From Microbacterium sp. JZ31 (GTDB lineage: Bacteria > Actinomycetota > Actinomycetes > Actinomycetales > Microbacteriaceae): 64,000 nt of DNA. The position numbers were made by a program, and so were the translations under genes. This document shows, piece after piece, positions 35,808-43,651 of this stretch (positions are counted from its first letter, which is position 1; every line of letters starts with the position of its first letter). Under the pieces are notes generated by a model. That model ran no database searches. It was not told the DNA's origin and saw only the letters and a list, made by a program, of their open reading frames with translations. The stretch is taken from assembly GCF_016805985.1 (NCBI RefSeq), contig NZ_CP017661.1, positions 744,001 to 808,000 of the forward strand, in the 5' to 3' direction.

Positions 35808-37190
35808 ATGTCTGCCCGAGACGCAGCCCCCGGTCCGCTCACCCCGACCGGCACCATCTCCAGCCCCGTCGACCGCCGCCGCGTGGCGTTCGCCACGGTG
35901 GTCGGCACCACCGTCGAGTGGTACGACTACTTCATCTACGCATCGGCCGCCGGCCTCGTGTTCGGTCAGCTGTTCTTCCAGCCCGCCGGCCCCGGGTTCG
36001 CGACGATCCTGTCGTTCCTCACGGTCGGCATCAGCTTCCTGTTCCGGCCCCTGGGTGCGTTCCTCGCCGGCCACTTCGGGGACAAGATCGGCCGCCGCCC
36101 GATGCTCGTGCTGACGCTCATCCTGATGGGCGCCGCGACGACGCTCGTCGGTCTGCTGCCGACCTACCAGGCGATCGGCATCGCGGCGCCGATCCTGCTG
36201 CTCGTGCTGCGCATCCTGCAGGGCATCTCGGCCGGCGGCGAGTGGGGCGGCGCCGTGCTGATGGCCGTCGAGCACGCGCCCAAGCACCGCCGCGGTCTGT
36301 TCGGCGCGATGCCGCAGATCGGCGTGCCGATCGGACTGCTGCTGGCCAGCGGCATGTTCGCGATCATGACCGCGATCTTCCCCGGCGACGCGTTCCTCGA
36401 GTGGGGATGGCGCATCCCGTTCCTGTTCAGCTTCGTGCTCATCCTGGTCGGCTACTACGTGCGCCGCCGCGTCGAGGAGAGCCCGGTGTTCCAGGAGATC
36501 GCCGAGCGCAAGGAGCAGGCGAGCGCTCCCGTCATCCAGCTCTTCCGCCGCTTCGCGCCCCTGGTGATCCTGTGCGCGTTCGTGTTCGCGGCGAACAACG
36601 CCGTGGGCTACATGACGACGGGCGGCTTCGTGCAGAACTACGCCACCAACCCCGAGGGGCCGGTCGCCCTCGAGCGCGGTCCCGTGCTCTGGGCCGTCAC
36701 GGCGTCGTCCATCACGTGGCTGATCTCGACGTTCATCGGAGGCTGGATCAGCGACCGCATCGGCCGCCGCACCACCTACATCTTCGGCTGGATCTGGCTC
36801 GGTGCGGCCGTGTTCGCACTGTTCCCGCTCGTCAACAGCGGCGACATTTGGCTGCTGACGCTCGGCCTCGTGCTGCTCACGATCGGCCTGGGCTTCTCGT
36901 ACGGCCCGCAGTCGTCCTGGTACTCCGAGCTGTTCCCCGCCTCCGTGCGCTTCTCGGGCGTCTCGATCTCGTACGCGATCGGCTCCATCATCGGCGGCGC
37001 GTTCGCCCCCACGATCGCGCAGGCGATCGTCCAGGGCACCGGCTCGACCGACGGCGTGGCGTACTACCTGTTCGGCCTCGTCGTCGCGAGCCTCATCGCG
37101 ACGATCCTGCTGCGCGACCGCCGGGGCATCCCGCTCGGTCCCGACCACGAGGAGGAGCAGTCGCAGGGCATCTACCGCTGGGAGAAGTGA
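35808..37190 (+). CDS. MFS transporter, MHS family (aromatic acid permease candidate)
   Basis: 460 residues from ATG at 35808, with GGGAGG upstream; twelve predicted helices. GTTVEWYDYFIYASAAGL, GHFGDKIGRRPML and SAGGEWGGAVLMAVEH are MHS-family markers. It is a paralogue of the permease at 10497. It carries an IclR-type box in its promoter, like the other genes of this module, so it probably imports the substrate of the aromatic pathway (inference). MHS carriers for hydroxybenzoates and other organic acids are known. Confidence 0.85.
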   Translation: MSARDAAPGPLTPTGTISSPVDRRRVAFATVVGTTVEWYDYFIYASAAGLVFGQLFFQPAGPGFATILSFLTVGISFLFRPLGAFLAGHFGDKIGRRPMLVLTLILMGAATTLVGLLPTYQAIGIAAPILLLVLRILQGISAGGEWGGAVLMAVEHAPKHRRGLFGAMPQIGVPIGLLLASGMFAIMTAIFPGDAFLEWGWRIPFLFSFVLILVGYYVRRRVEESPVFQEIAERKEQASAPVIQLFRRFAPLVILCAFVFAANNAVGYMTTGGFVQNYATNPEGPVALERGPVLWAVTASSITWLISTFIGGWISDRIGRRTTYIFGWIWLGAAVFALFPLVNSGDIWLLTLGLVLLTIGLGFSYGPQSSWYSELFPASVRFSGVSISYAIGSIIGGAFAPTIAQAIVQGTGSTDGVAYYLFGLVVASLIATILLRDRRGIPLGPDHEEEQSQGIYRWEK

Positions 37191-37203
37191 CGCGGCAGAC
37201 ATG

Positions 37204-37239
37204 CGAGGCCGCCCCGGGAGTCTTCCCGGGGCGGCCTCG
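37204..37239. terminator. Bidirectional terminator
   Basis: Perfect 16-bp stem CGAGGCCGCCCCGGGA / TCCCGGGGCGGCCTCG with loop GTCT, between two convergent genes. Confidence 0.85.
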
Positions 37240-37251
37240 TGTCGTGCGCGC

Positions 37252-38898
37252 TCAGCTGTTCACGCGGATGACCTCGTGCTGATACGGCGCGATCACGTCG
37301 CCCGAGATGCGCAGGTCGAGCACGAGGAACGGGCGCGCGTCGGCGGGCTCGGCGGCCCATGTCGCGAGGCGGTCGAGGTCGGCGAGACGCTCGACGACGA
37401 CGCCCTCGGCGCCGGCCGCGCGCCCCAGGGCGGCGAAGTCGACCTGCGGGATCCGCATGGGTCCGTCGTGCAGGCCCTTCAGGCCATAGAGGTTCACCTC
37501 GGCGCCGTAGGCCGCGTCGTTCCAGACGACGGCGAGACCGCGCCCGCGCGCCGTGCGCACGGCGGTCTCCAGGTCGGCGAGGGCCATCAGGCCGCCGCCG
37601 TCGCCCGTCGTGAGCACGACCGTCGCGTCCGGATCCGCCTGCGCCGCGCCCGCCACGCTCGGCCAGCCGAGGCCGATCGACTGGAACGCCGTGCCGATCA
37701 TGACCATCCGGCCGGGCGAGGCGACGGGCCAGAACATGTTCGCCCAGGCGATGAAGTGGCCGCCGTCGCTCACGACGACCCGGTCCTCCGGCAGAAGGGC
37801 GCCGATGCGGGCCGCCGCGGCCCGCGGGTCGAGGCGGCCGTCGGGCGCCAGCTCGCCCTCGACGAGCTGGCGGCGCAGCGCGTCCATGTCGAGGTCGTCG
37901 CGCCACGTCGCGCGGGCGCCGATCGCGGTCACCTCGTCGGCGAGCAGCTCCGCCACCGTGCGGGCGTCGCCGCGGATGTACTCTCCGACGCGCGGATGCG
38001 TGGCGGTCGCGGCGATATCGACCTGGATGAAGCGCGCCTCGGGCTGCAGCAGCTCGCCGAAGCGCATCGTGAAGGGGCTGAGACTCGCGCCGACCGCGAC
38101 CACGACGTCGGCCGTGTGGATCAGGTCCATGGCGCCCGGTGCGCCGAACCCGCCGGTGACGCCGAGGTCGTGCGATGCGTCGGGGAACACGCCGCGGCCG
38201 AGCGCGGTGGTGGCGGTCACGGCGCCCGCGGCGTCCGCGAGCCTGCCCAGCGCCTCGCCCGCACCGGCCAGCCAGGCCCCGCGGCCCGCGAGCAGGACGG
38301 GGCGCTCGGCCTCGGCGAGAGCGCGCGCGGCCCGGCGGATCGCGGCGCGCCCGTCGGGCGAGGGGACCACGGGAGCCGGCATCCGCGGATCCGGGATCTC
38401 GGGCAGCGGACCCGCGTCGAGCGTGGGCGTGTCGTACGGGAGCGCGAGCACCACCGGCGTGCGGTTCGCGAGCGCGTGCTCGATCGCGATCACCGTCGTG
38501 GCGGCCGCATCGAGGCGGCCGACGGTATACGTCCGCACGCCGACGGCGGAGGCCAGGGCGATCTGATCCACGTCCCACGGCCGCGGGCCGGGCGTGGGCT
38601 GGTCGCCGACGACGAGCACGAGCGGGACGCGCGCCTGCGCCGACTCGGCGAGCGCCGTGAGCGTGTTGGTGAAACCCGCGCCGTACGTCGTGGTGGCGGC
38701 CGCGATCCGGCCCGACACGCGGAAGTGCGCGTCGGCCGCGACCACCGCGCCGACCTCGTGGCGGACGGCGGTGTAGGCGGTGCGGGTGTCGCGAAGCAGG
38801 GCGTCGAGGAAGTAGGCGTTGCCGTTGCCCATCAGTCCGAACACCTGGTCGATGTGGCGGGAGAGGGCGGCGGCGACGTGCGCGGAGACGGTGGGCAT
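37252..38898 (-). CDS. Thiamine-diphosphate-dependent enzyme, benzoylformate decarboxylase / acetolactate synthase-like
   Basis: 548 residues from ATG at 38898 (AAGG site upstream). The N-terminal Pyr domain holds the catalytic Glu48 (VRHEVGA); the middle domain is nucleotide-like (VVVAVGASL); the C-terminal PP domain has the ThDP motif TGDGGGLMAL ... VVWND. This is the fold of acetolactate synthase, benzoylformate decarboxylase, and 2-hydroxyacyl-CoA lyases. There is no small regulatory subunit next to it, so an anabolic acetolactate synthase is unlikely. Divergent from the MobA-like gene over shared IclR boxes, it may decarboxylate a (hydroxy)benzoylformate or split an aryl diketone. Reaction not settled. 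Confidence 0.75.
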   Translation of the reverse strand: MPTVSAHVAAALSRHIDQVFGLMGNGNAYFLDALLRDTRTAYTAVRHEVGAVVAADAHFRVSGRIAAATTTYGAGFTNTLTALAESAQARVPLVLVVGDQPTPGPRPWDVDQIALASAVGVRTYTVGRLDAAATTVIAIEHALANRTPVVLALPYDTPTLDAGPLPEIPDPRMPAPVVPSPDGRAAIRRAARALAEAERPVLLAGRGAWLAGAGEALGRLADAAGAVTATTALGRGVFPDASHDLGVTGGFGAPGAMDLIHTADVVVAVGASLSPFTMRFGELLQPEARFIQVDIAATATHPRVGEYIRGDARTVAELLADEVTAIGARATWRDDLDMDALRRQLVEGELAPDGRLDPRAAAARIGALLPEDRVVVSDGGHFIAWANMFWPVASPGRMVMIGTAFQSIGLGWPSVAGAAQADPDATVVLTTGDGGGLMALADLETAVRTARGRGLAVVWNDAAYGAEVNLYGLKGLHDGPMRIPQVDFAALGRAAGAEGVVVERLADLDRLATWAAEPADARPFLVLDLRISGDVIAPYQHEVIRVNS

Positions 38899-39061
38899 GG
38901 CGATGCCTTTCGAGACGGACGGATCGATTCCCGTATGTGTCTCGCCGCCGTCGTCGGCAGTGCTTCGTGCCCCTTTTTCGAGCACCGGCTCCGATCGTCG
39001 AGCCGGACGGGGACGATCCTAACCGGTTGCGGCGGACGAAGCGGGCGCTTAGACTGCCCAT

Positions 39062-39096
39062 GATCGATAAGCGAACATGACGTTCGAATATCGAAC
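39062..39096. promoter_or_regulatory. Tandem IclR-type boxes 2a and 2b
   Basis: GATCGATAAGCGAAC (39062-39076) and the perfect GTTCGAATATCGAAC (39082-39096) are centred exactly 20 bases apart, about two helical turns, between the ThDP enzyme and the MobA-like gene. Confidence 0.7.
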
Positions 39097-39149
39097 ACAG
39101 CGGCCATGACGCCGCCCCGCCCGCATCGATGGAGATCGAGGAGAGACCC

Positions 39150-41069
39150 GTGCAGTTCCACCATCACGGCTACGTGTCCGGCGACCCGCGGGTCGAGCCC
39201 GCCGCGGGGATCGGCCTCGATCGTCCCGCCGCGCTTCCCGACGAGATGGACGTGCTCATCGTGGGTGCGGGGCCCGCCGGCATGATCGCGGCCGCGCAGC
39301 TGGCGCAGTTCCCCGGCGTCTCGACGCGCATCGTCGACCGGCGTCCCGGGCGCCTGGCCGTCGGGCAGGCGGACGGCATCCAGGCCCGCACGGTCGAGAC
39401 GTTCCAGGCGTTCGGCTTCGCCAACCGGATCATCGACGAGGCGTACCGCATCACGGAGATGTGCTTCTGGAAGCCGGATCCGCAGAACCCGCGCAACATC
39501 GTGCGTGCCGCGCGCACGTCGGACGATCCGCACGGCATGAGCGAGTTCCCGCACCTGATCGTGAACCAGGCGCGCGTGCTCGACTACTTCGCGGAGTACG
39601 CCCGCAACGCCCCCGGGCGCGTGCAGCCCGACTGGGGCTGGGAGTTCGTCACCCTCACGGTCGACGACGACGGCGAGTATCCGGTCGCCGTGACCCTGCG
39701 CCGCGCCGCCGAGGCGGGGACGTCCGCCGGCACCGCGGAGGGCGAGGAGCGCACGGTCCGCGCGAAGTACGTGCTCGGCGCCGACGGCGCGCGCAGCCGC
39801 GTCCGCGAGGCGATCGGGCGCCGGCTCGAGGGCGACCAGGCGTTCCACGCCTGGGGGGTGATGGACGTGCTCGCCGAGACCGACTTCCCCGACATCCGGC
39901 TGAAGTGCGCGATCCAGTCCCACGACGGCGGCAGCATCCTGCACATCCCGCGCGAGGGCAACCATCTGTTCCGCATGTACGTCGACCTCGGCGAGGTGCC
40001 GCACGACGACAACGGGCGCGTCCGGCTCACGACGCAGGAGGAGGTCGAGGAGCGGGCGAACCGGATCCTGCACCCGTACACGGTGAACGTGAAGCATGTC
40101 GCGTGGCGCAGCGTCTACGAGGTGGGGCACCGCGTCACCGACAAGTTCGACGACGTGGCGCACGACGAGGTCGGCACCCGCACCCCGCGCGTGTTCATCG
40201 CGGGCGATGCCTGCCACACGCACTCCGCCAAGGCCGGCCAGGGGATGAACGTCTCGATGCAGGACGGCTGGAACCTGGCGTGGAAGCTCGGCCACGTGCT
40301 CGAGGGCCGTGCGCCCGAAACGCTGCTCGACACCTACTCGGCCGAGCGTCAGGAGATCGCGGTCAACCTGATCGAGTTCGACAAGGAGTGGTCCTCGCTC
40401 ATGGCCAAGCGCCCTGAGGACATGGAGGATCCCTCGCAGCTCGAGGACTTCTACATGAAGACGATCGAGTTCCCGGCCGGGTTCATGACGCAGTACGCGC
40501 CGTCGATGCTGATCGCGGGCGACGAGCACCAGCAGCTGGCGACCGGCTTCCCGATCGGCAAGCGCTTCAAGTCGCACCCCGTCACCCGCGTGTGCGACGC
40601 GACCCCGCAGCACCTGGGGCACCATCATCGGGCCGACGGCCGCTGGCGCGTGTACGTGTTCGCCGACGGCGCGACGGCGGGGGAGTCGTCCCGGGCGGCG
40701 GACCTCGCGGATTGGATCCTGGCGTCGCCCGAATCGCCCGTCGTCGCGTTCACGCCCGAGGGCGCGGACATCGACGCCTGGTTCGACGTCAAGGTCGTCT
40801 ACCAGCAGGACCACACCCAGGTGGAGATGGATCGCGTGCCCGCGATCTTCCTGCCGAAGGTGGGGCCGTTCCAGGTGACGGACTACGAGAAGGTCTACGC
40901 GGCCGATCCGGTCGACGACATCTTCGACGCGCGCGGCGTCAGCCGGGACGGCGCGGTCGTCGTGGTGCGACCCGACCACTACGTGGCGAACGTGCTGCCG
41001 CTCGAGGCGACGGACGCGCTGGCGGACTTCTTCGCGGGCATCTTCCGGAAGCAGCCGGCAACGGTCTGA
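39150..41069 (+). CDS. mobA: 3-hydroxybenzoate 4-monooxygenase (MobA-like flavoprotein)
   Basis: 639 residues from GTG at 39150; GAGGAG lies 8 bases upstream, and the resulting VQFHHHGY matches the MobA N-terminus in position. FAD motifs GAGPAG (39-44), CDGA-type VLGADGARSR and FIAGDACHTHSAKAGQGMN; the last 200 residues are the thioredoxin-like dimer domain of phenol hydroxylases. The sequence follows Comamonas MobA over its entire length (e.g. WGVMDVLAETDFPDIR, LHPYTVNVKH). It would add a hydroxyl to 3-hydroxybenzoate to give protocatechuate with NADPH. Related phenol 2-monooxygenases are an alternative. Regulated by the IclR boxes upstream (inference). Confidence 0.85.
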   Translation: MQFHHHGYVSGDPRVEPAAGIGLDRPAALPDEMDVLIVGAGPAGMIAAAQLAQFPGVSTRIVDRRPGRLAVGQADGIQARTVETFQAFGFANRIIDEAYRITEMCFWKPDPQNPRNIVRAARTSDDPHGMSEFPHLIVNQARVLDYFAEYARNAPGRVQPDWGWEFVTLTVDDDGEYPVAVTLRRAAEAGTSAGTAEGEERTVRAKYVLGADGARSRVREAIGRRLEGDQAFHAWGVMDVLAETDFPDIRLKCAIQSHDGGSILHIPREGNHLFRMYVDLGEVPHDDNGRVRLTTQEEVEERANRILHPYTVNVKHVAWRSVYEVGHRVTDKFDDVAHDEVGTRTPRVFIAGDACHTHSAKAGQGMNVSMQDGWNLAWKLGHVLEGRAPETLLDTYSAERQEIAVNLIEFDKEWSSLMAKRPEDMEDPSQLEDFYMKTIEFPAGFMTQYAPSMLIAGDEHQQLATGFPIGKRFKSHPVTRVCDATPQHLGHHHRADGRWRVYVFADGATAGESSRAADLADWILASPESPVVAFTPEGADIDAWFDVKVVYQQDHTQVEMDRVPAIFLPKVGPFQVTDYEKVYAADPVDDIFDARGVSRDGAVVVVRPDHYVANVLPLEATDALADFFAGIFRKQPATV

Positions 41070-41107
41070 CCCGTCGGCGCCGGCGGGCGCGTCGTCGCGG
41101 CGCCCGG

Positions 41108-41845
41108 CTACGCCCGGCCGGCGCCGAGCGTGCGCGCGATGTTCGCGGCCGCGGCGTGCAGCCGCTCGGCGATCTCCGCCTCCGGCAGCGTGAGGGACAC
41201 GTGGATGGCGGCGACCGACGCCAGCGGCTGACCGGGCAGCACGAGCGGCACGGCGACCGACCACAGCGAGGGCACGACCTCGTCGTGGCTCGTCGCATAG
41301 CCGCGTGCCCGGCTCTGCTCGATCTCCGCCCGCAGTGCGGGGGAGGCGTCCTCAGGCCACGCGGGATCCGGAAGCTCCATGAGCATCGCCTTCCCCGGCC
41401 CACCGCGCGTGATCGGGTGGCGGTGGCCGGGGTTGTACGAGACCGCGACCGCACGACGCGGGCGGGTGCTGACCACCGTGATGCCCTCGCCGGACTCGAG
41501 CATGACGAGCAGGCAGGTCATGCCGAGCTCGTCGGCGGCCTCGGCGAGCTCGGGCGAGGCGGCGGACTGCAGGTCGCGAGACACGCTCGAGGCCAGCGCC
41601 GCGAGTCCCGCGCCGAGCGACACGAGGCCCCCGGCCGCGCGCGTCACCAGGCCGTGCTCCTCGAGCGTGCGCAGCAGCCGGTAGGCGACCGAGCGGTGCA
41701 CGCCGAGCGCCGCCGCCAGCTCGTCGATCGACATCGCGCTGTCCGCCGCCGCGAGGATCTCGAGCAGGCGGATCCCGCGGCTGAGCGTCTGAGAACCGGC
41801 CTGCGCGGGCGCGGCCTGCGCCGGGGCGGGGGAGTCGGGCGTCAC
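41108..41845 (-). CDS. IclR-family regulator
   Basis: 245 residues. A winged helix occupies about residues 20-75 (SRGIRLLEILAAADSAMSID, then HRSVAYRLLRTLEEHGLV); the C-terminal effector domain shows TRPRRAVAV and RAEIEQSRARGYATSHDEVV. It stands between the MobA-like gene and the divergent aldehyde dehydrogenase. IclR regulators of the PcaU/PobR type respond to aromatic acids and bind short palindromes with tandem repeats, like the boxes here. It is the likely regulator of the 35.8-43.4 kb module and possibly of itself. Confidence 0.88.
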   Translation of the reverse strand: MTPDSPAPAQAAPAQAGSQTLSRGIRLLEILAAADSAMSIDELAAALGVHRSVAYRLLRTLEEHGLVTRAAGGLVSLGAGLAALASSVSRDLQSAASPELAEAADELGMTCLLVMLESGEGITVVSTRPRRAVAVSYNPGHRHPITRGGPGKAMLMELPDPAWPEDASPALRAEIEQSRARGYATSHDEVVPSLWSVAVPLVLPGQPLASVAAIHVSLTLPEAEIAERLHAAAANIARTLGAGRA

Positions 41846-41891
41846 TGCGGCCCTCCGATCGTCGGTGTCCCTCGATCCTAGGCGGCCCCGC

Positions 41892-41906
41892 GTTCGATAA
41901 TCGAAC
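41892..41906. promoter_or_regulatory. IclR-type box 3
   Basis: GTTCGATAATCGAAC, between divergent iclR and the aldehyde dehydrogenase gene. A half-site TTCGAT recurs exactly 20 bases later (41913-41918), the same spacing as boxes 2a/2b. Confidence 0.7.
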
Positions 41907-42010
41907 CCGAAATTCGATGCTTTATTTTGAGCGCGCGATCAGATATGGTTTCGGACAGCCGCCGCCGACCCGGGCGATCCGGCGAGATCGATGAGTGAAG
42001 GAGCTCTCCG

Positions 42011-43432
42011 ATGACCGACAACGCCGTCGCCGTCACCCTGCTGGACCGCGTGCAGGCCGCGCCCGAGATCGGGCGCGCGATCCCCGACGCCGCGACCGGC
42101 GAGACGATCGGGTGGTCGCCCGAGCACTCCGTCGCCGACGTGGACTCCGCCGTCGCTCGGGCCAAGGCCGCGCAGCCCGCGTGGGAGGGTCTCGGGGACG
42201 AGGCCCGCAGCGCGCTCCTGCTTCGCGCCGCCGATGCCATCGACGCGCACGCCGAGGAGCTCGCCCACCTGCTCTCCCGCGAGCAGGGCAAGCCGCTGGA
42301 CGGCCCCAACGCCCGCTTCGAGCTGGGCGCGTGCACCATGTGGCTGCGCGAGACCGCCACCGCGCAGCTGGGCACGCAGGTCATCCGGGACGGCGACGAC
42401 GACATCGCCGAGATCACCTACCGCGCGCTCGGCGTGGTGGCGGCGATCGGCCCGTGGAACTGGCCGCTCATGATCGCGATCTGGCAGATCGCGCCGTCGC
42501 TCCGGATGGGGAACACGGTCGTGGTCAAGCCCAGCGAGTACACGCCGCTGAGCGTGCTGGCGCTCGTGCAGGTCATCAACGACGTCCTCCCCGCCGACGT
42601 GCTCATCCCCGTCGTGTCGGGCGACCGCGAGGTGGGCGCACGCCTGGCGTCGCACCCCGACATCGACAAGGTCATGTTCACCGGGTCGACCGCGACGGGC
42701 CGCAAGATCGTCGAGGCGTCCGGCGCGAACCTCGCCCGGCTGACGCTCGAGCTCGGCGGCAACGACGCGGGCATCGTGCTGCCGGACGCCGACCCCGCGG
42801 CGATCGCGGAGGGGCTGTTCTGGGGCGCCTTCATCAACACGGGGCAGACGTGCGCTGCGCTCAAGCGTCTGTATGTGCACGACTCCATCTATGACGAGGT
42901 GGTCGACGCGCTGGCCGCGGTGGCGTCGCAGATGCCGATGGGCAACGGCATCGAGGGCGGCAACGTCCTCGGTCCGCTGCAGAACGCCAAGCAGTTCGAC
43001 ATCGTGCGCCGGCTCGTCGAGGACGCAAAGCAGCGCGGCCGCCGGATCGTGGTCGGCGGCGAGCCCGCCGCCGACCTGGGCCCCACCTTCTTCCAGACCA
43101 CGCTCGTGGCGGATGCCGAGGACGGCGACCCGCTGGTCGACGAGGAGCAGTTCGGCCCCGCGCTGCCGATCATCCGGTACTCGGACGTCGAGGACGCGAT
43201 CGCGAGCGCCAACCGTCTGGAGGCGGGCCTGGGCGGCTCGGTCTGGTCGAGCGACCGCGAGGCCGCTCGGGCGGTCGCGGCGCGCATGCGCGCCGGCACC
43301 GTGTGGATCAACTCGCACGGCACCATCCACCCCAAGGTGCCCTTCGGCGGCGTCAAGGGCTCGGGCTACGGCCTGGAGTTCAGCGTGGAGGGCCTCAAGG
43401 CCGTCGCCGAGCCGCGCGTCATCGCCGGCTGA
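42011..43432 (+). CDS. NAD(P)+-dependent aldehyde dehydrogenase
   Basis: 473 residues. Cofactor loop MFTGSTATGRKI, Glu in LTLELGGNDAGI, catalytic Cys281 in NTGQTCAALKR, and the C-terminal PFGGVKGSGYGLEF. AAGGAG precedes the ATG. The enzyme oxidises an aldehyde to a carboxylate; with a benzoylformate-decarboxylase-like enzyme in the same regulon, an aryl aldehyde such as (hydroxy)benzaldehyde is plausible. The amine oxidase downstream also yields aldehydes, so it could serve both. Confidence 0.88.
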   Translation: MTDNAVAVTLLDRVQAAPEIGRAIPDAATGETIGWSPEHSVADVDSAVARAKAAQPAWEGLGDEARSALLLRAADAIDAHAEELAHLLSREQGKPLDGPNARFELGACTMWLRETATAQLGTQVIRDGDDDIAEITYRALGVVAAIGPWNWPLMIAIWQIAPSLRMGNTVVVKPSEYTPLSVLALVQVINDVLPADVLIPVVSGDREVGARLASHPDIDKVMFTGSTATGRKIVEASGANLARLTLELGGNDAGIVLPDADPAAIAEGLFWGAFINTGQTCAALKRLYVHDSIYDEVVDALAAVASQMPMGNGIEGGNVLGPLQNAKQFDIVRRLVEDAKQRGRRIVVGGEPAADLGPTFFQTTLVADAEDGDPLVDEEQFGPALPIIRYSDVEDAIASANRLEAGLGGSVWSSDREAARAVAARMRAGTVWINSHGTIHPKVPFGGVKGSGYGLEFSVEGLKAVAEPRVIAG

Positions 43433-43437
43433 CCCGC

Positions 43438-43469
43438 GCGGTCGCGGGGTCGCCTCGCCCCGCGACCGC
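43438..43469 (+). terminator. Terminator after aldehyde dehydrogenase
   Basis: GCGGTCGCGGGG / CCCCGCGACCGC, perfect 12-bp stem with an 8-base loop, six bases after the stop. It separates the IclR module from the amine module. Confidence 0.75.
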
Positions 43470-43543
43470 CGCGGCGGTCCCCGCGCACCGGATTCACATC
43501 GTGACGTGCGCGTCACCCGCGCGAAACACGTGCGTGCCTAATA

Positions 43544-43559
43544 TCGAGCAATCGCTCAA
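43544..43559. promoter_or_regulatory. TetR-type box A
   Basis: TCGAGC-AATC-GCTCAA upstream of the amine oxidase. The core GAGC-N4-GCTC recurs at 46191 and 51582. Confidence 0.6.
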
Positions 43560-43651
43560 TAATCACCTCGCCGCAAGCCCGCCCCAGCGCCCCTGCGGCA
43601 CCACCGTCCCGCCGCCCCACCGTCCCGCCGCCCCCGGCACAGGAGACCGCC

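Noticed and set aside
37252..38898. Anabolic acetolactate synthase (ilvB)
   Set aside because: No ilvN/ilvC neighbours, and shared control region with an aromatic hydroxylase.
41070..41107. Possible terminator between the MobA-like and iclR genes
   Set aside because: GC-rich and partly self-complementary, but with several mismatches and no clean stem-loop.
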